DNA from: Hyphomicrobium sp. 12-62-95
GTDB lineage: Bacteria > Pseudomonadota > Alphaproteobacteria > Rhizobiales > Hyphomicrobiaceae
NCBI GenBank assembly: GCA_002279935.1
Contig: NCCZ01000023.1
Coordinates: 1 to 62,546, forward strand
Reading direction: 5' to 3'
DNA: 62,546 nucleotides
Part shown: piece by piece, positions 42,435-51,698 of the stretch
Position numbering within the stretch: the first letter of the stretch is position 1
Layout of the letters: every line of letters begins with the position of its first letter
Translations under genes and position numbers: made by a program
Notes under the pieces: generated by a model
Database searches by the model: none
Told to the model about the DNA's origin: nothing
The model's input: only the letters and a program-made list of their open reading frames with translations

Positions 42435-43244
42435 ATGATCTCGCGGAAGGCACTTTTTCTGGGATGCGCGCTCATCGCGGGCGGGTCGACGGTTGCCACT
42501 GCGGCCGACCTGTATGGCAACGGCGGCAGCATCAAAGACTTCTCCTACGCGGCGCCGGTTGCCACCGGTCCGTCGTGGTACGCGCGTATTGACGGCGGCT
42601 ATGCCATTCATGACGATCCAGAGATGACGGAAATCGGCATCTACGATCTGGTCGATGAGACCATCGACGACACGTGGACGCTGGGTGGCGGTATCGGCCG
42701 TTACTTCACGCCGACGATCCGCGGCGACATCACCTACGATCACCGCTTTGAAGCTGATGCGAGCGGCACGCTGCTCGATCACTATGCCGATTTGAACGGT
42801 CCGCGCACGTTCGGAATCGAGAGCGATGTGGTTCTGTTCAACCTTTATTACGACTTCAACCGCGAAGGCCGCATCAATCCGTACGTTGGCGCTGGCCTCG
42901 GCTTCACGTTCAACAAGACGACGACGGGTATTGCGGGCAGCGATTGCGGTTGCACCGGCGTGATTGAAGAAGGCGAGAACACGGATGTTGCCGGCGCGCT
43001 GATGGCTGGCTTTACGGCCAAGCTGCGCGGCGGTGAGACGGTTTCGGGTGGCAGCTCGAAAGACGGCCCGATTGCCGTCAGCGCCGGCCGCAACCTCTAC
43101 CTCGATGTCGGCTATCGCTTCCTCTATCTCGGCGAAGTCGCCACCGGTCCGATCGTGACGACGGTGCCGATTGCCGAAGATCCGACGGTCGAGAGCATCA
43201 CCGCGCACGAGTTCCGCGTCGGCCTGCGTTACGACCTGCGCTAA
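42435..43244 (+). CDS. Outer-membrane beta-barrel protein, tandem copy 1
   Basis: A 269-residue exported protein with a signal peptide ending ATAAD. Barrel-like alternating segments include FNLYYDFN, INPYVGAGLGFTFN and VAGALMAGFTAKL, ending in Arg-Tyr-Asp-Leu-Arg. Resembles Omp25/Omp31-like porins of Rhizobiales. The downstream gene is a paralogue, so this pair arose by tandem duplication. Confidence 0.8.
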   Translation: MISRKALFLGCALIAGGSTVATAADLYGNGGSIKDFSYAAPVATGPSWYARIDGGYAIHDDPEMTEIGIYDLVDETIDDTWTLGGGIGRYFTPTIRGDITYDHRFEADASGTLLDHYADLNGPRTFGIESDVVLFNLYYDFNREGRINPYVGAGLGFTFNKTTTGIAGSDCGCTGVIEEGENTDVAGALMAGFTAKLRGGETVSGGSSKDGPIAVSAGRNLYLDVGYRFLYLGEVATGPIVTTVPIAEDPTVESITAHEFRVGLRYDLR

Positions 43245-43584
43245 GCGCAAAATTGAATTGGGCGGGGTTCGCTTCGCCCGTGAGTTGACGACTAAGGACA
43301 CGACTAAGGACACGACTAAGGACACGACTAAGGACTGGGCTTCGTGTCGCGAAGCCCGGGCCGGACCGGCGGGGCAAGTAGGGCCTGCCGAGATCCCTTG
43401 TTTATCCGAGACGATGTTCGTCCTGGTTCCTGTATGCGTCTGGCGGCAGCCCTCGAACCGGCTGCAGGCCCGGGATGTCTCGACGGTGAACCAGGGCTTT
43501 CTCGGTCCCTCCACTTCGACGGTTGTGTGAAGTGAGCCGGACCGCGGCCGATGCGCCGTGGTTGCGTTGAGGGGATCGAAGTCA
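43245..43584. other. 340-bp gap between the tandem barrel genes
   Basis: No gene. It holds four 12-bp tandem repeats at its start and the promoter region of copy 2 at its end. Confidence 0.6.
43290..43335. repeat. Almost four 12-bp tandem repeats
   Basis: GACTAAGGACAC occurs three times in full and once in part (43290-43335), in head-to-tail order. The period is 12 bp; no coding frame uses it convincingly. Confidence 0.85.
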
Positions 43585-44499
43585 ATGAAGACGAAATTTG
43601 CGGGTTTGACGATTGCTACCGTGGCCATGCTCGCGGTTGCTGGTCCGGCGCTTGCCGGCGGCGATGTGATCTACACGGGTGTCAAAGACCCCTACGCGGC
43701 CGCCGTTCCGGTGCCGGCCCCTATGCCCATTCCCGAATATGATGCGGAATATTACGTGCGCTTTGACACGGGCGCTGCGTGGATCACGGATGGTGGGCTC
43801 AACGAACAAGGCCTCGGGCTAACGATGCGCGGCGCCGACAACCTGGAGGCGATGGAATTTTTCAGTATCGGTGCGGGTAAGTATATTACGCCGAACATTC
43901 GTGCGGAAATTGCTGGCGATCTCTATACTCGCGGTGAGGTTTTGCGCGGCGTGCAGACGGTTCTATCTGATCCGATCGATGTCGCTGTGCCTCCTTTTAC
44001 CGAGCCCGATGTGACGATCTATGCGATTGAGCGGCAGGAGTCGGTGAAGTTCGAGCAGGACACGGTCATGCTCAACTTCTACTACGACTTCAATAATAGC
44101 ACGCGGTTTACGCCTTATCTCGGCGCTGGTATCGGCGCGACGTACCGGAAGCTGACACGAACGGCTTCGGAAGTTGCCAGCTGTCAATCGTTGACCAACG
44201 CCGATCCTCTTGCCGTCGGACGTGACTGCGATCAAGCGGAATTGAACACCGACGACGAACTGACTATTGAAGAGCGCACCACTGAGGGGCGGCGCTGGGA
44301 TGTGGCCGGTGCTCTGATGGCGGGCGTCGCGATTCAGATCACAGACGACGTATTGTGGGACACCGGTTACCGCTACATGTGGCAGAGCGGCGGCGTGATC
44401 GTGAACAGCCCGGCGTTTAACGGTTCGACCAGCACGATGGAATTCAAGGATGTCGCCCAGCATCAGCTGCGCACGGGCATTCGCCTCAACCTGAACTGA
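43585..44499 (+). CDS. Outer-membrane beta-barrel protein, tandem copy 2
   Basis: A 304-residue exported protein with a signal peptide ending PALAG. Shared blocks with copy 1 include LNFYYDFNN, PYLGAGIGATY and WDVAGALMAGVAIQI. It is longer, mainly in an extracellular-type insertion (about 180-230) rich in Glu/Asp/Arg. Ends at a terminator. Confidence 0.8.
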   Translation: MKTKFAGLTIATVAMLAVAGPALAGGDVIYTGVKDPYAAAVPVPAPMPIPEYDAEYYVRFDTGAAWITDGGLNEQGLGLTMRGADNLEAMEFFSIGAGKYITPNIRAEIAGDLYTRGEVLRGVQTVLSDPIDVAVPPFTEPDVTIYAIERQESVKFEQDTVMLNFYYDFNNSTRFTPYLGAGIGATYRKLTRTASEVASCQSLTNADPLAVGRDCDQAELNTDDELTIEERTTEGRRWDVAGALMAGVAIQITDDVLWDTGYRYMWQSGGVIVNSPAFNGSTSTMEFKDVAQHQLRTGIRLNLN

Positions 44500-44528
44500 G
44501 GACGGCATTAACCGTCTGATCCGCGAGA

Positions 44529-44558
44529 GGCGGCTTCCATCACGGGAGCCGCCTTTTT
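44529..44558 (+). terminator. Terminator after the second barrel gene
   Basis: GGCGGCTTCC pairs with GGGAGCCGCC (one G-U) around ATCAC, followed by TTTTT. Confidence 0.85.
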
Positions 44559-44650
44559 GCATTTTGGCGCGATTGACGGGGAGCGGTGGGCGCGCCACTC
44601 TGGCGGCCAGCGTCCAAATGGATGGACGGTTCCCACCAGAATCGCGACAC

Positions 44651-45817
44651 ATGACCGGCATCGCCAAACCGCCGATAAAACCTGCACGTCCCTTCTTTTC
44701 GAGCGGTCCGTGCGCGAAGCCGCCTGGCTGGTCGCCGGACTGGTTGACGGGCGCGGTCACGGGGCGGTCGCATCGCTCGGATGTAGGCAAGCAAGCGCTT
44801 GGCGATCTCATCGGGGCGTTGAAACGGCTTTTGCAGTTGCCGCCTGATTACCAGCTGGCGATCGTGCCGGGATCGGATACGGGTGCGTTCGAGATGGCGA
44901 TGTGGTCGCTGATCGGAGCGCGCGGCGTCGATGTGTTTGCGTGGGATGTGTTCGGGCGGCTGTGGGTGCGCGATGTTGTCGAAGAGCTTGGCCTCCGCGA
45001 TTGTTCGATCCACGACGCGCCCTTCGGGCATTTGCCGGGTTTTGCGAAGGCGGATTTTGATCGCGACATCGTCTTTACGGCGAATGGGACGACGTCGGGC
45101 GTGCGGGTGCCCGATCTCGATTGGATCGCGGATGACCGGCGGGGGCTGACGCTGTGCGATGCGACGTCGGCGGTGCTGGCGCAGGATCTCGACTGGTCGA
45201 AGCTCGATGTGGTGACGTTCTCCTGGCAGAAGTGTCTGGGCAGCGAGGCGGCGCATGGCGTGCTGATCCTGTCGCCGCGGGCGGTGGAGCGGGCGGTCTC
45301 GTTCGAGCCGCCGTGGCCGGTGCCGAAGCTGTTTCGTTTTGCGCGCAACGGGACATTGGACGACGGTCTGTTTACGGGGCAGACGATCAATACGCCGTCG
45401 ATGCTGTGTGTGGAGGATTGCGCGCGCGCGGTGGCCTGGGCGGACGCGTCCGGCGGGCTTCATGGCTTGCAGGCCCGGGCGGAGCGCAATGCGGCGATCA
45501 TCTGGGATTTCATGGCGCGGTCGGATTGGGCGCGCGATCCGGCGGCCGATCCGGCGACGCGGTCACTGACATCGGTTGTTATCGGGATTGCGGATGGGAA
45601 CTTTGAGCGGCTCGATGAGGCGGGGCAGCGCCGGTTTGTGTCGGATATGGCCGCCTTGCTCGAGCGGGAGGGCGCTGCCTTCGATATCGCGGGGCACCGG
45701 GGTGCGCCGCCGGGGCTCAGGATCTGGACCGGGCCGACGGTGGAGGCAGAGGATCTCTCCGCGCTTCTCCCCTGGCTCGACTGGGCTTACAAAACGGTGC
45801 GCGCGGGGTCTTTGTGA
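44651..45817 (+). CDS. serC: Phosphoserine aminotransferase
   Basis: A 388-residue PLP enzyme of serine synthesis. The Schiff-base Lys is in FSWQKCLGSE (about 193-202), and the N-terminal FFSSGPCAKPPGW is the alphaproteobacterial SerC start. ATG 44651 is chosen; a longer frame starts at 44564. serA is not adjacent, although it often is in relatives. Confidence 0.9.
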   Translation: MTGIAKPPIKPARPFFSSGPCAKPPGWSPDWLTGAVTGRSHRSDVGKQALGDLIGALKRLLQLPPDYQLAIVPGSDTGAFEMAMWSLIGARGVDVFAWDVFGRLWVRDVVEELGLRDCSIHDAPFGHLPGFAKADFDRDIVFTANGTTSGVRVPDLDWIADDRRGLTLCDATSAVLAQDLDWSKLDVVTFSWQKCLGSEAAHGVLILSPRAVERAVSFEPPWPVPKLFRFARNGTLDDGLFTGQTINTPSMLCVEDCARAVAWADASGGLHGLQARAERNAAIIWDFMARSDWARDPAADPATRSLTSVVIGIADGNFERLDEAGQRRFVSDMAALLEREGAAFDIAGHRGAPPGLRIWTGPTVEAEDLSALLPWLDWAYKTVRAGSL

Positions 45818-45933
45818 GACCGGCTCGCCGCAGTCATAATTCGGTCGCCTCGCGGCTGCACCACCAACCCCAAGGTTTGCCCGTTTGGCCCCGTCGAATT
45901 GGCAACCTGCAACGCTGATTGGGACTTGATCAT

Positions 45934-47616
45934 ATGCGCCGCACCGTCACGACCGCACTGTTTCTGGCTTGGCCTGTTAGCGTTTGGGCCGCCGATGTTC
46001 CCATCTCGTCGCGGGTGGATGCCGTAACAGTTTTTCCGCAGGGCGCGGAGGTGAGCCGGGTGGCCAAGGTCAATCTTGAGAAGGGCATGCACACGGTCGT
46101 GTTGTCGGATGTGCCGGCGGATGCGCTGCCGGGATCGATCCGCGTCGAGGGGCTGGCGACCGGCAAGCTTGAAATCGGATCAGTGGATAGCCGGCGGTTG
46201 ATGGTGCCGAGCACGGATGTGGCTGTGGCGGCGAGTGAGCGGCGACGGATCGAAGATGAGATTGAGATCTTGCGTGACCAGCGCGGAACGGCGGAGGCGC
46301 AGTTTCAGGCGGCCGAGACGCAGAAATTGCTGATCAACAATCTCAGCCAACTTCCGACGCGGCCGGCCCCGGCGCAGGGTGCAGAGCGGGTCGAGGATTG
46401 GTCGCAGGTTTTGACGACGATCGCGACGGGCAGTCTGGAAGCGCAGCGGAATGCCACCGATGCGCAAGTGAAGATGCGCACGCTCGACCGGCAGATCGCA
46501 GATCTGGAGAAGAAGCTTGCGGCGCTGTCGCCGGCCGAGCAGCAGCGCACGGAGGTGCGCGTGCATGTGGAGGCGCTGGCGCCGCTCGATGCCGATCTCG
46601 TCGTGCGTTATCAGGTGCCGGGCGCGTCGTGGTCGGCACTTTACGACGCGCGGCTGCAGACGGGCGACAAGACGAATGCGCCGTCGCTGTCGATGATCCG
46701 GCGTGCAGAGATCCGCCAGAATAGCGGGGAGACCTGGGATAACGCGGCGTTGACGCTGTCGACGACGCGGCCAAACGCGAGTGCGTCTATTCCAGAATTG
46801 AATTCCATTACGGTCGACTTCGAGGCGCCGCCGGTGCCGCGTCCGATGGCGGGAGCACCCGCACCGGCCACCGCGCCGATGAAGCGGATGGCCGTTCCGG
46901 ATGTGGCCATGGATGGCGATCAAATGGTTATGGCGGAGGCCGCGCCGCCCGAGCCGGTAGTGGTGGAAGCGAAGCAAGCGGACGCCCTTGTCTCGCCGTT
47001 TCAGGCGGTGTTTGCAGTTCCCGGTCGCAGCGGCGTGCCCAATACGGGGGAGGCAAAGCGCGTGCAGTTGCTGACGGAGACGATCGAGCCGCAGCTCAGC
47101 ATCAAGACGGTGCCGCGCGAGGATACGAATGCGTACCTGTACGCGACGATCGTGCTGCCGGCGGGGACGCCGATGCTGGCTGGGCCGGTCTCGCTTTTCC
47201 GCGACGGAACGTTTGTGGGGACGCATGCGTTGCCGCTCGTCTCTCCAGGCGAGAAGCATGAACTGGGGTTTGGCGCGGATGATCTGATCAGAGTGAAGCA
47301 TGCTCTCATCGAAGAGAAGCGGGGCGAGACCGGCCTCATCTCGACGTCGCGCACGGACGTGCGGCTGTTCAAGATCTCGGTCAAGAACCTGCACGAACGG
47401 GCGATGAAGGTGACGGTGCTCGACCAGATGCCAGTGTCGAACAACGCGGACATCAAGGTCGAAGCCACGGGGGGTACGACTCCGACGGCAACGAATGTCG
47501 AGGACAAGCGCGGGGTGGTGGCCTGGGATCTGAAGGTCGATCCCGACGACGAAGAGGTGGTCGATTTCGGCTACCGGGTCGTCTGGCCGTCGGCGAAGAC
47601 GATCACGTACCGGTAG
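45934..47616 (+). CDS. DUF4139-domain exported protein (MuiA-like)
   Basis: A 560-residue exported protein with a signal peptide (to VWAAD), an N-terminal DUF4140-like domain (VDAVTVFPQGAEVSRVAKVNL), a coiled coil (about 90-195, RRRIEDEIEILRDQRGTAEA) and a long beta-rich DUF4139 part ending VDFGYRVVWPSAKTI. Relatives are annotated mucoidy inhibitor A, with no clear biochemistry. ATG 45934 is chosen over TTG 45919. Followed by a terminator. Confidence 0.85.
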   Translation: MRRTVTTALFLAWPVSVWAADVPISSRVDAVTVFPQGAEVSRVAKVNLEKGMHTVVLSDVPADALPGSIRVEGLATGKLEIGSVDSRRLMVPSTDVAVAASERRRIEDEIEILRDQRGTAEAQFQAAETQKLLINNLSQLPTRPAPAQGAERVEDWSQVLTTIATGSLEAQRNATDAQVKMRTLDRQIADLEKKLAALSPAEQQRTEVRVHVEALAPLDADLVVRYQVPGASWSALYDARLQTGDKTNAPSLSMIRRAEIRQNSGETWDNAALTLSTTRPNASASIPELNSITVDFEAPPVPRPMAGAPAPATAPMKRMAVPDVAMDGDQMVMAEAAPPEPVVVEAKQADALVSPFQAVFAVPGRSGVPNTGEAKRVQLLTETIEPQLSIKTVPREDTNAYLYATIVLPAGTPMLAGPVSLFRDGTFVGTHALPLVSPGEKHELGFGADDLIRVKHALIEEKRGETGLISTSRTDVRLFKISVKNLHERAMKVTVLDQMPVSNNADIKVEATGGTTPTATNVEDKRGVVAWDLKVDPDDEEVVDFGYRVVWPSAKTITYR

Positions 47617-47641
47617 GGTCAGTGGTTTGGATGCAACCGGG

Positions 47642-47668
47642 AGGGCGGCTCTGTTGGGCCGCCCTTTT
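47642..47668 (+). terminator. Terminator after the DUF4139 gene
   Basis: AGGGCGGC pairs with GCCGCCCT around TCTGTTGG, then TTT. Confidence 0.75.
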
Positions 47669-47809
47669 GCATGGTTAAGGACCGGAATCTTTGAATTTCA
47701 GCGAATTCTTCTGGCGGGTTCCGCGTGGAACAGCGGTGGCGGGCGGCCTCAGGCAATCTCCTGGTCAGACGCAAGCAATTGGCCCCTCTGACCCCCAGGA
47801 GTTTCCGCC

Positions 47810-48100
47810 ATGACCCCGATCACCAGCATTCTCACAGCCCGCGCCGCAGTCACTGCATTTGTTGCTCTCACCGCTCTGGGCGGCGGTCATTCGGACGCGC
47901 ACGCCGTTTCGGCCCGCGTTAAAATGGCCTGCGCCGGCGACTACTTCTCTTTCTGCAGCCAGCATTCGCCGACGAGCCCGGCGGTTCGCCAGTGCATGCG
48001 CTCCAACGGCCTGAAGCTCTCGGATCGCTGCGTAAATGCCCTCGTTGCAGCGGGCGAAGTCTCGGCTGCCGAAGTTTCCCGCCGGCAGGCGCAGAAGTAA
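47810..48100 (+). CDS. Small exported protein with a Cys-repeat resembling GLG1 repeats
   Basis: A 96-residue protein with a signal peptide (about 1-31) and a mature part with evenly spaced Cys: ACAGDYFSFC, VRQCMRSN and LSDRCVNAL. The pattern AC-x2-D-x3-FC ... V-x2-C-x3-N-x3-LS-x2-C fits the Cys-rich GLG1-type repeat found in some bacterial secreted proteins. A perfect bidirectional terminator follows it. Confidence 0.65.
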   Translation: MTPITSILTARAAVTAFVALTALGGGHSDAHAVSARVKMACAGDYFSFCSQHSPTSPAVRQCMRSNGLKLSDRCVNALVAAGEVSAAEVSRRQAQK

Positions 48101-48123
48101 CCGCCCCTCATGGGGTGTCGATC

Positions 48124-48164
48124 AGCAAAACGGCCGGAGCGATGCTCCGGCCGTTTTGCTTTTG
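48124..48164. terminator. Perfect 17-bp bidirectional terminator
   Basis: AGCAAAACGGCCGGAGC (48124-48140) pairs with GCTCCGGCCGTTTTGCT (48144-48160) around GAT, followed by TTTGC. It separates two convergent genes. Confidence 0.9.
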
Positions 48165-48180
48165 CTCGTCGTGAAGCTGT

Positions 48181-49941
48181 CTATTGCCGCCAGCGGGCGC
48201 CGATGCGCAAGTCGTCGGCCGTCCAGGTGCCGTTGGGCTGATTGCTGTCGAAGTTGATGTGGTCCCACTGTCCAAAGAGGGTCCATTCGCGGTTGACGTA
48301 GTATTCGAGGAGGAGGGAACCGCGCAGTTCAGATTCTGCGATGACCACGTTGTCGTAGTCGAAGTCGGTGTAGGAGAGGCCGGCGGTGGCGACGACGTGG
48401 CGGCGGAAGGTGTGGCGCGCTTCGATGCCGGCGGTGCGCGAAAGTACGCCGCCGGAGCCAGTTGTGTTGGTGTCGAAGATGTCGGAGCGGGCAAGGAAGC
48501 GGAGCGTCGTCAGTTCACTCATGCGCCAGGCGACGTTGGCATCGATGAGAACGCCGTCGACGTCGCTGAGGCCGGCATCGCGCAGATCTTGCGTGCCATA
48601 GCCGACGCTAACTTCGCCGCGAACGATCTCGCCCGTGGAGCCAAAGTCGATGCCAGCACGGTAGCGTTCGCCGTTGCTGTCGCGGCTGAAGCCGTCGGAT
48701 ACGGCGGCGACATTGTAGCGGCGCTGGTTGGTTTCGACTTCGCCGAAGACGGAGAAGGTGGGGCGGAATTCCCAGGTGGTTCGGACGGCTTCGGTGGTGA
48801 CCTCGGTATCGCGGTCGTCGTTGGTATTTGAAGCGTCACCGCTGGCGCCGAAGTCGATGTCGTCGTAGCCGCCACGCAACTGGACCGTGAGGCGATTGAA
48901 GCGGTGATTCAGGGTGACATCGGCGGTGTCGGTGGTGACCTGGGCGCGGTCGCCGGTGACGGCGGCATCGATGGCGCCACGGCCTTCCTGGCGGACATCG
49001 TGGGCGATGAGACCCTGGATGTTCGTGCGGCGGGCGACATCGAGACGACCGCGGGCTTCGACGTTCCAGAAGGCTTCGTCTTCACTGTCGAACTCGTTGT
49101 GGAATGAGGTGAGCCCGCGGGCGTTGAATTCCAGCGCATGGGCTTTCCAGTTCGAGACAAGGCGGGCGCGGCTTGAGAACTCGGCGGAGACGTCGCTGTC
49201 GGCCGGCGTGAGGCGCAGCACGTTGGACGTGGCTTCGCCCGCGAGCGTCACTTCGGGGAAATAGACGAAGCTGCCGAAGCGGATGCCGATGGGATCATAG
49301 GGTTCCTGGTTGAAGAGCCGGGCCGGGCGGCGGTCGGTGCGGATGGGATCGATGTCTTCGATCTGGAAGAGCAGCGGGTCGAAGCCAGCCGGGGGGTTCT
49401 CCAGAGGGGTCGTGAAGAGATCGGCCTCTTCCTGCGGGCGGCTGTCAATCACGGTGGGATCGGCGCCGTCCTGGGGTACCAAGGGCTCGCCGACTTCGAC
49501 GATGCCGTCACGGGCAATGGCGGTGCGTTCTTCGGGCAGGGTCATGTCGCCATCGACGACGGGGGCGCGTTCGCCGGCCGCGGGGCGGGGGGCGTCGTCC
49601 AGCAACGGATCGAGCGGGTCGGACGTCGGATCGTCGTCAGGGATGGCGGGGCGCAGATCGGGGCTGGCGAGTGCGTCGTCGGCGGGCGGTTGCGCGGAGA
49701 TCCGGTTCGAGGCCGGCGTTGCGGGTGTGGCGAGGCTGGGGGACCGGTAGCTGTCGCCGACAGCGCCACGCAGGGCGGGTGTGTTGGTCGGGGCTTGGGC
49801 TTGGGCTGGCGACGGGGCCACGTGTGCGCCCATGACCAGTACGCCGAGGGCCATCAGGGGCACGCGGAGGCAAAGGCCGGTGACTGGCATTGCGGGACGG
49901 GGCACGGGTGGCGCCTGGAACATGTTTTCGGTTCGACGCAC
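48181..49941 (-). CDS. Large outer-membrane beta-barrel protein (BBP2-like)
   Basis: A 586-residue exported protein; ATG 49941 or 49923. A signal peptide is followed by a long Pro/Asp/Ala-rich acidic stretch (about 50-200) and then a barrel of about 350 residues with repeated 20-residue strand units ending in Trp-Arg-Gln. Resembles Putative beta-barrel porin-2 family proteins, some near exopolysaccharide genes. Function unknown. Confidence 0.8.
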   Translation of the reverse strand: MRRTENMFQAPPVPRPAMPVTGLCLRVPLMALGVLVMGAHVAPSPAQAQAPTNTPALRGAVGDSYRSPSLATPATPASNRISAQPPADDALASPDLRPAIPDDDPTSDPLDPLLDDAPRPAAGERAPVVDGDMTLPEERTAIARDGIVEVGEPLVPQDGADPTVIDSRPQEEADLFTTPLENPPAGFDPLLFQIEDIDPIRTDRRPARLFNQEPYDPIGIRFGSFVYFPEVTLAGEATSNVLRLTPADSDVSAEFSSRARLVSNWKAHALEFNARGLTSFHNEFDSEDEAFWNVEARGRLDVARRTNIQGLIAHDVRQEGRGAIDAAVTGDRAQVTTDTADVTLNHRFNRLTVQLRGGYDDIDFGASGDASNTNDDRDTEVTTEAVRTTWEFRPTFSVFGEVETNQRRYNVAAVSDGFSRDSNGERYRAGIDFGSTGEIVRGEVSVGYGTQDLRDAGLSDVDGVLIDANVAWRMSELTTLRFLARSDIFDTNTTGSGGVLSRTAGIEARHTFRRHVVATAGLSYTDFDYDNVVIAESELRGSLLLEYYVNREWTLFGQWDHINFDSNQPNGTWTADDLRIGARWRQ

Positions 49942-49971
49942 ACACAGTCATTGGACTGTAGGTAGGGGTGG

Positions 49972-49987
49972 TTAATGTGGCTTTAAG
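49972..49987. promoter_or_regulatory. Near-consensus CtrA-type box between the barrel gene and kdsD
   Basis: TTAA-TGTGGCT-TTAAG differs from TTAA-N7-TTAAC only at the last base. It lies about 30 bp upstream of the minus-strand barrel start and 180 bp upstream of kdsD. Confidence 0.4.
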
Positions 49988-50149
49988 GGCTTTCGCGGCC
50001 GGGGGCGGGACGGGTTGGCGGTGGACAGGTTTTTTGCCGATTTGGATGCGGGCCGCTCCTCTGCTAGAGGTTGAGCTTCCAGGTTTTGAGTCCGGTTTCA
50101 TCAGGCTGCCGGGGCCCAGGGACCCGTGCGTCAGCCGTTCTTAGAATCA

Positions 50150-51181
50150 ATGGAGTTGATGGTGGCAGCAGGGGCGATGGGCACATTGAAGGCCATTCCG
50201 GGCGGGAAATCCGCCGAGCCATCGGTGATCAAGTCCGCGATGCGGACACTGGATTTGGAGGCCGAGGGTCTGGCGGCGTTGCGCGCGGCCCTCGACAACG
50301 GCTTGGCTGCACCGTTCAGCGAAGCCGTGACCTTGATCAAGGGCGCGCAGGGGCGCGTCATTGTCTCCGGCATCGGCAAGAGCGGGCACGTGGGGCAGAA
50401 GATCGCCGCCACCATGGCTTCGACCGGCACACCGGCGTTTTTTGTCCATCCTACGGAAGCCTCGCATGGCGACCTTGGCATGATCACGCGGGACGATGTG
50501 ATCATCGCGCTGTCGTGGTCGGGCGAGACGGTGGAACTGAAGAATCTCATCACGTTCTCGCGGCGGTTCTCGGTGCCGATGGTTGCGATTACGTCGAATG
50601 CGGGTTCGGCGCTGGGGCAGCAGTCGGACGTGGTGCTGGAATTGCCGCGGACCAAGGAAGCTTGTCCGCATGGGTTGGCGCCGACGACATCGACCACGAT
50701 GCAGCTCGCTATCGGCGATTGCCTCGCAGTGGCGCTGCTTGAGAGCCGCGGGTTTACGGCGCAGGATTTCAAAATGTTTCACCCCGGCGGATCGCTGGGG
50801 GCGAGCCTCAAATATGTCGGCGATCTCATGCACAAGGCGGACCGGCTGCCGTTGGCGGTCGAGGACATGCCGATGGCGGAAGCGCTTGTCATCATGACGG
50901 AGAAGAGCTTCGGCTGCCTGGGGATCGTTGATCAGAAGGGCAAGCTGGTGGGCGTCGTGACCGACGGCGATTTGCGGCGCCACATGGGGGCGAAGCTGCT
51001 GATGGCGACGACCGGCGAAATCATGACGGCGAAGCCGAAGACGATTTCGCCCCAGACCTTGGCGTCGGCGGCGCTGGAGATGATCAACGCGTCGCGCATT
51101 ACGTCGCTGTTCGTGGTCGACAAGGGCAAGCCGGTTGGGATCGTGCACGTGCACGATCTGCTCAGGGCGGGCGTGGCTTAG
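50150..51181 (+). CDS. kdsD: Arabinose-5-phosphate isomerase (KpsF/GutQ/KdsD)
   Basis: A 343-residue enzyme making arabinose-5-phosphate for Kdo. The SIS domain contains GIGKSGHVGQKIAATMASTG and a FVHPTEASHGDLGM segment; two CBS domains follow (LVGVVTDGDLRRH and KPVGIVHVHDLLRAG). ATG 50150 is used; GTG 50126 is an in-frame alternative. Confidence 0.93.
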   Translation: MELMVAAGAMGTLKAIPGGKSAEPSVIKSAMRTLDLEAEGLAALRAALDNGLAAPFSEAVTLIKGAQGRVIVSGIGKSGHVGQKIAATMASTGTPAFFVHPTEASHGDLGMITRDDVIIALSWSGETVELKNLITFSRRFSVPMVAITSNAGSALGQQSDVVLELPRTKEACPHGLAPTTSTTMQLAIGDCLAVALLESRGFTAQDFKMFHPGGSLGASLKYVGDLMHKADRLPLAVEDMPMAEALVIMTEKSFGCLGIVDQKGKLVGVVTDGDLRRHMGAKLLMATTGEIMTAKPKTISPQTLASAALEMINASRITSLFVVDKGKPVGIVHVHDLLRAGVA

Positions 51182-51193
51182 AACCGCCCGGTT

Positions 51194-51676
51194 TTATTCG
51201 TCTTCTGTTTCGGTTGTCACTACCAGCGCGGTGCCGTTAACACCGGTGACGAGTACCTTGGCACCGATATAGGCATCTTCGCCCTCCGCCAGCCAAACGC
51301 TATCGCCGGCGCGGACTTTGCCGCGGCCGTTCTTGATCGCTTCCTCGACGACGAGGATGCGGCCGATGAACTGCGAGCCCGGCGCGTTGATGTCGGCGTG
51401 ATGGTCGTTGGGTTTGGCGCCGGTGAGCTTTTTGACACCGAAAACGGTGGCGACGGAGAGTAGCGCGAAGACGACGACCTGGAGGGGGAAGGGAAACGCG
51501 TCGGCCATGCCCATCGAGGTGACGATGGCGACCAGAAGGCCGACGATAAAGGCGGCGAGACCGAACCACAGGAAGTGGACACCAGGGATGATGGTCTCGA
51601 GCGCCATCAGCACAAGGGCGATGGCGAGCCAGTTCCAGAAGCCGAGGCCGGCCAACAGCGAGATGAAGTTTTCCAT
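51194..51676 (-). CDS. NfeD-family membrane protein
   Basis: A 160-residue protein with helices at about 8-50 and 60-80 and a C-terminal OB fold (VWLAEGEDAYIGAKVLV). NfeD proteins work with SPFH partners; here the SPFH gene lies just upstream on the same strand (22 bp gap). The stop is 12 bp from convergent kdsD. Confidence 0.85.
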   Translation of the reverse strand: MENFISLLAGLGFWNWLAIALVLMALETIIPGVHFLWFGLAAFIVGLLVAIVTSMGMADAFPFPLQVVVFALLSVATVFGVKKLTGAKPNDHHADINAPGSQFIGRILVVEEAIKNGRGKVRAGDSVWLAEGEDAYIGAKVLVTGVNGTALVVTTETEDE

Positions 51677-51698
51677 GGTGCCGATGTCCTGACTGCCT

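Noticed and set aside
46180..47394. A 404-residue minus-strand frame
   Set aside because: Antisense to the DUF4139 gene; Arg/His-rich shadow.
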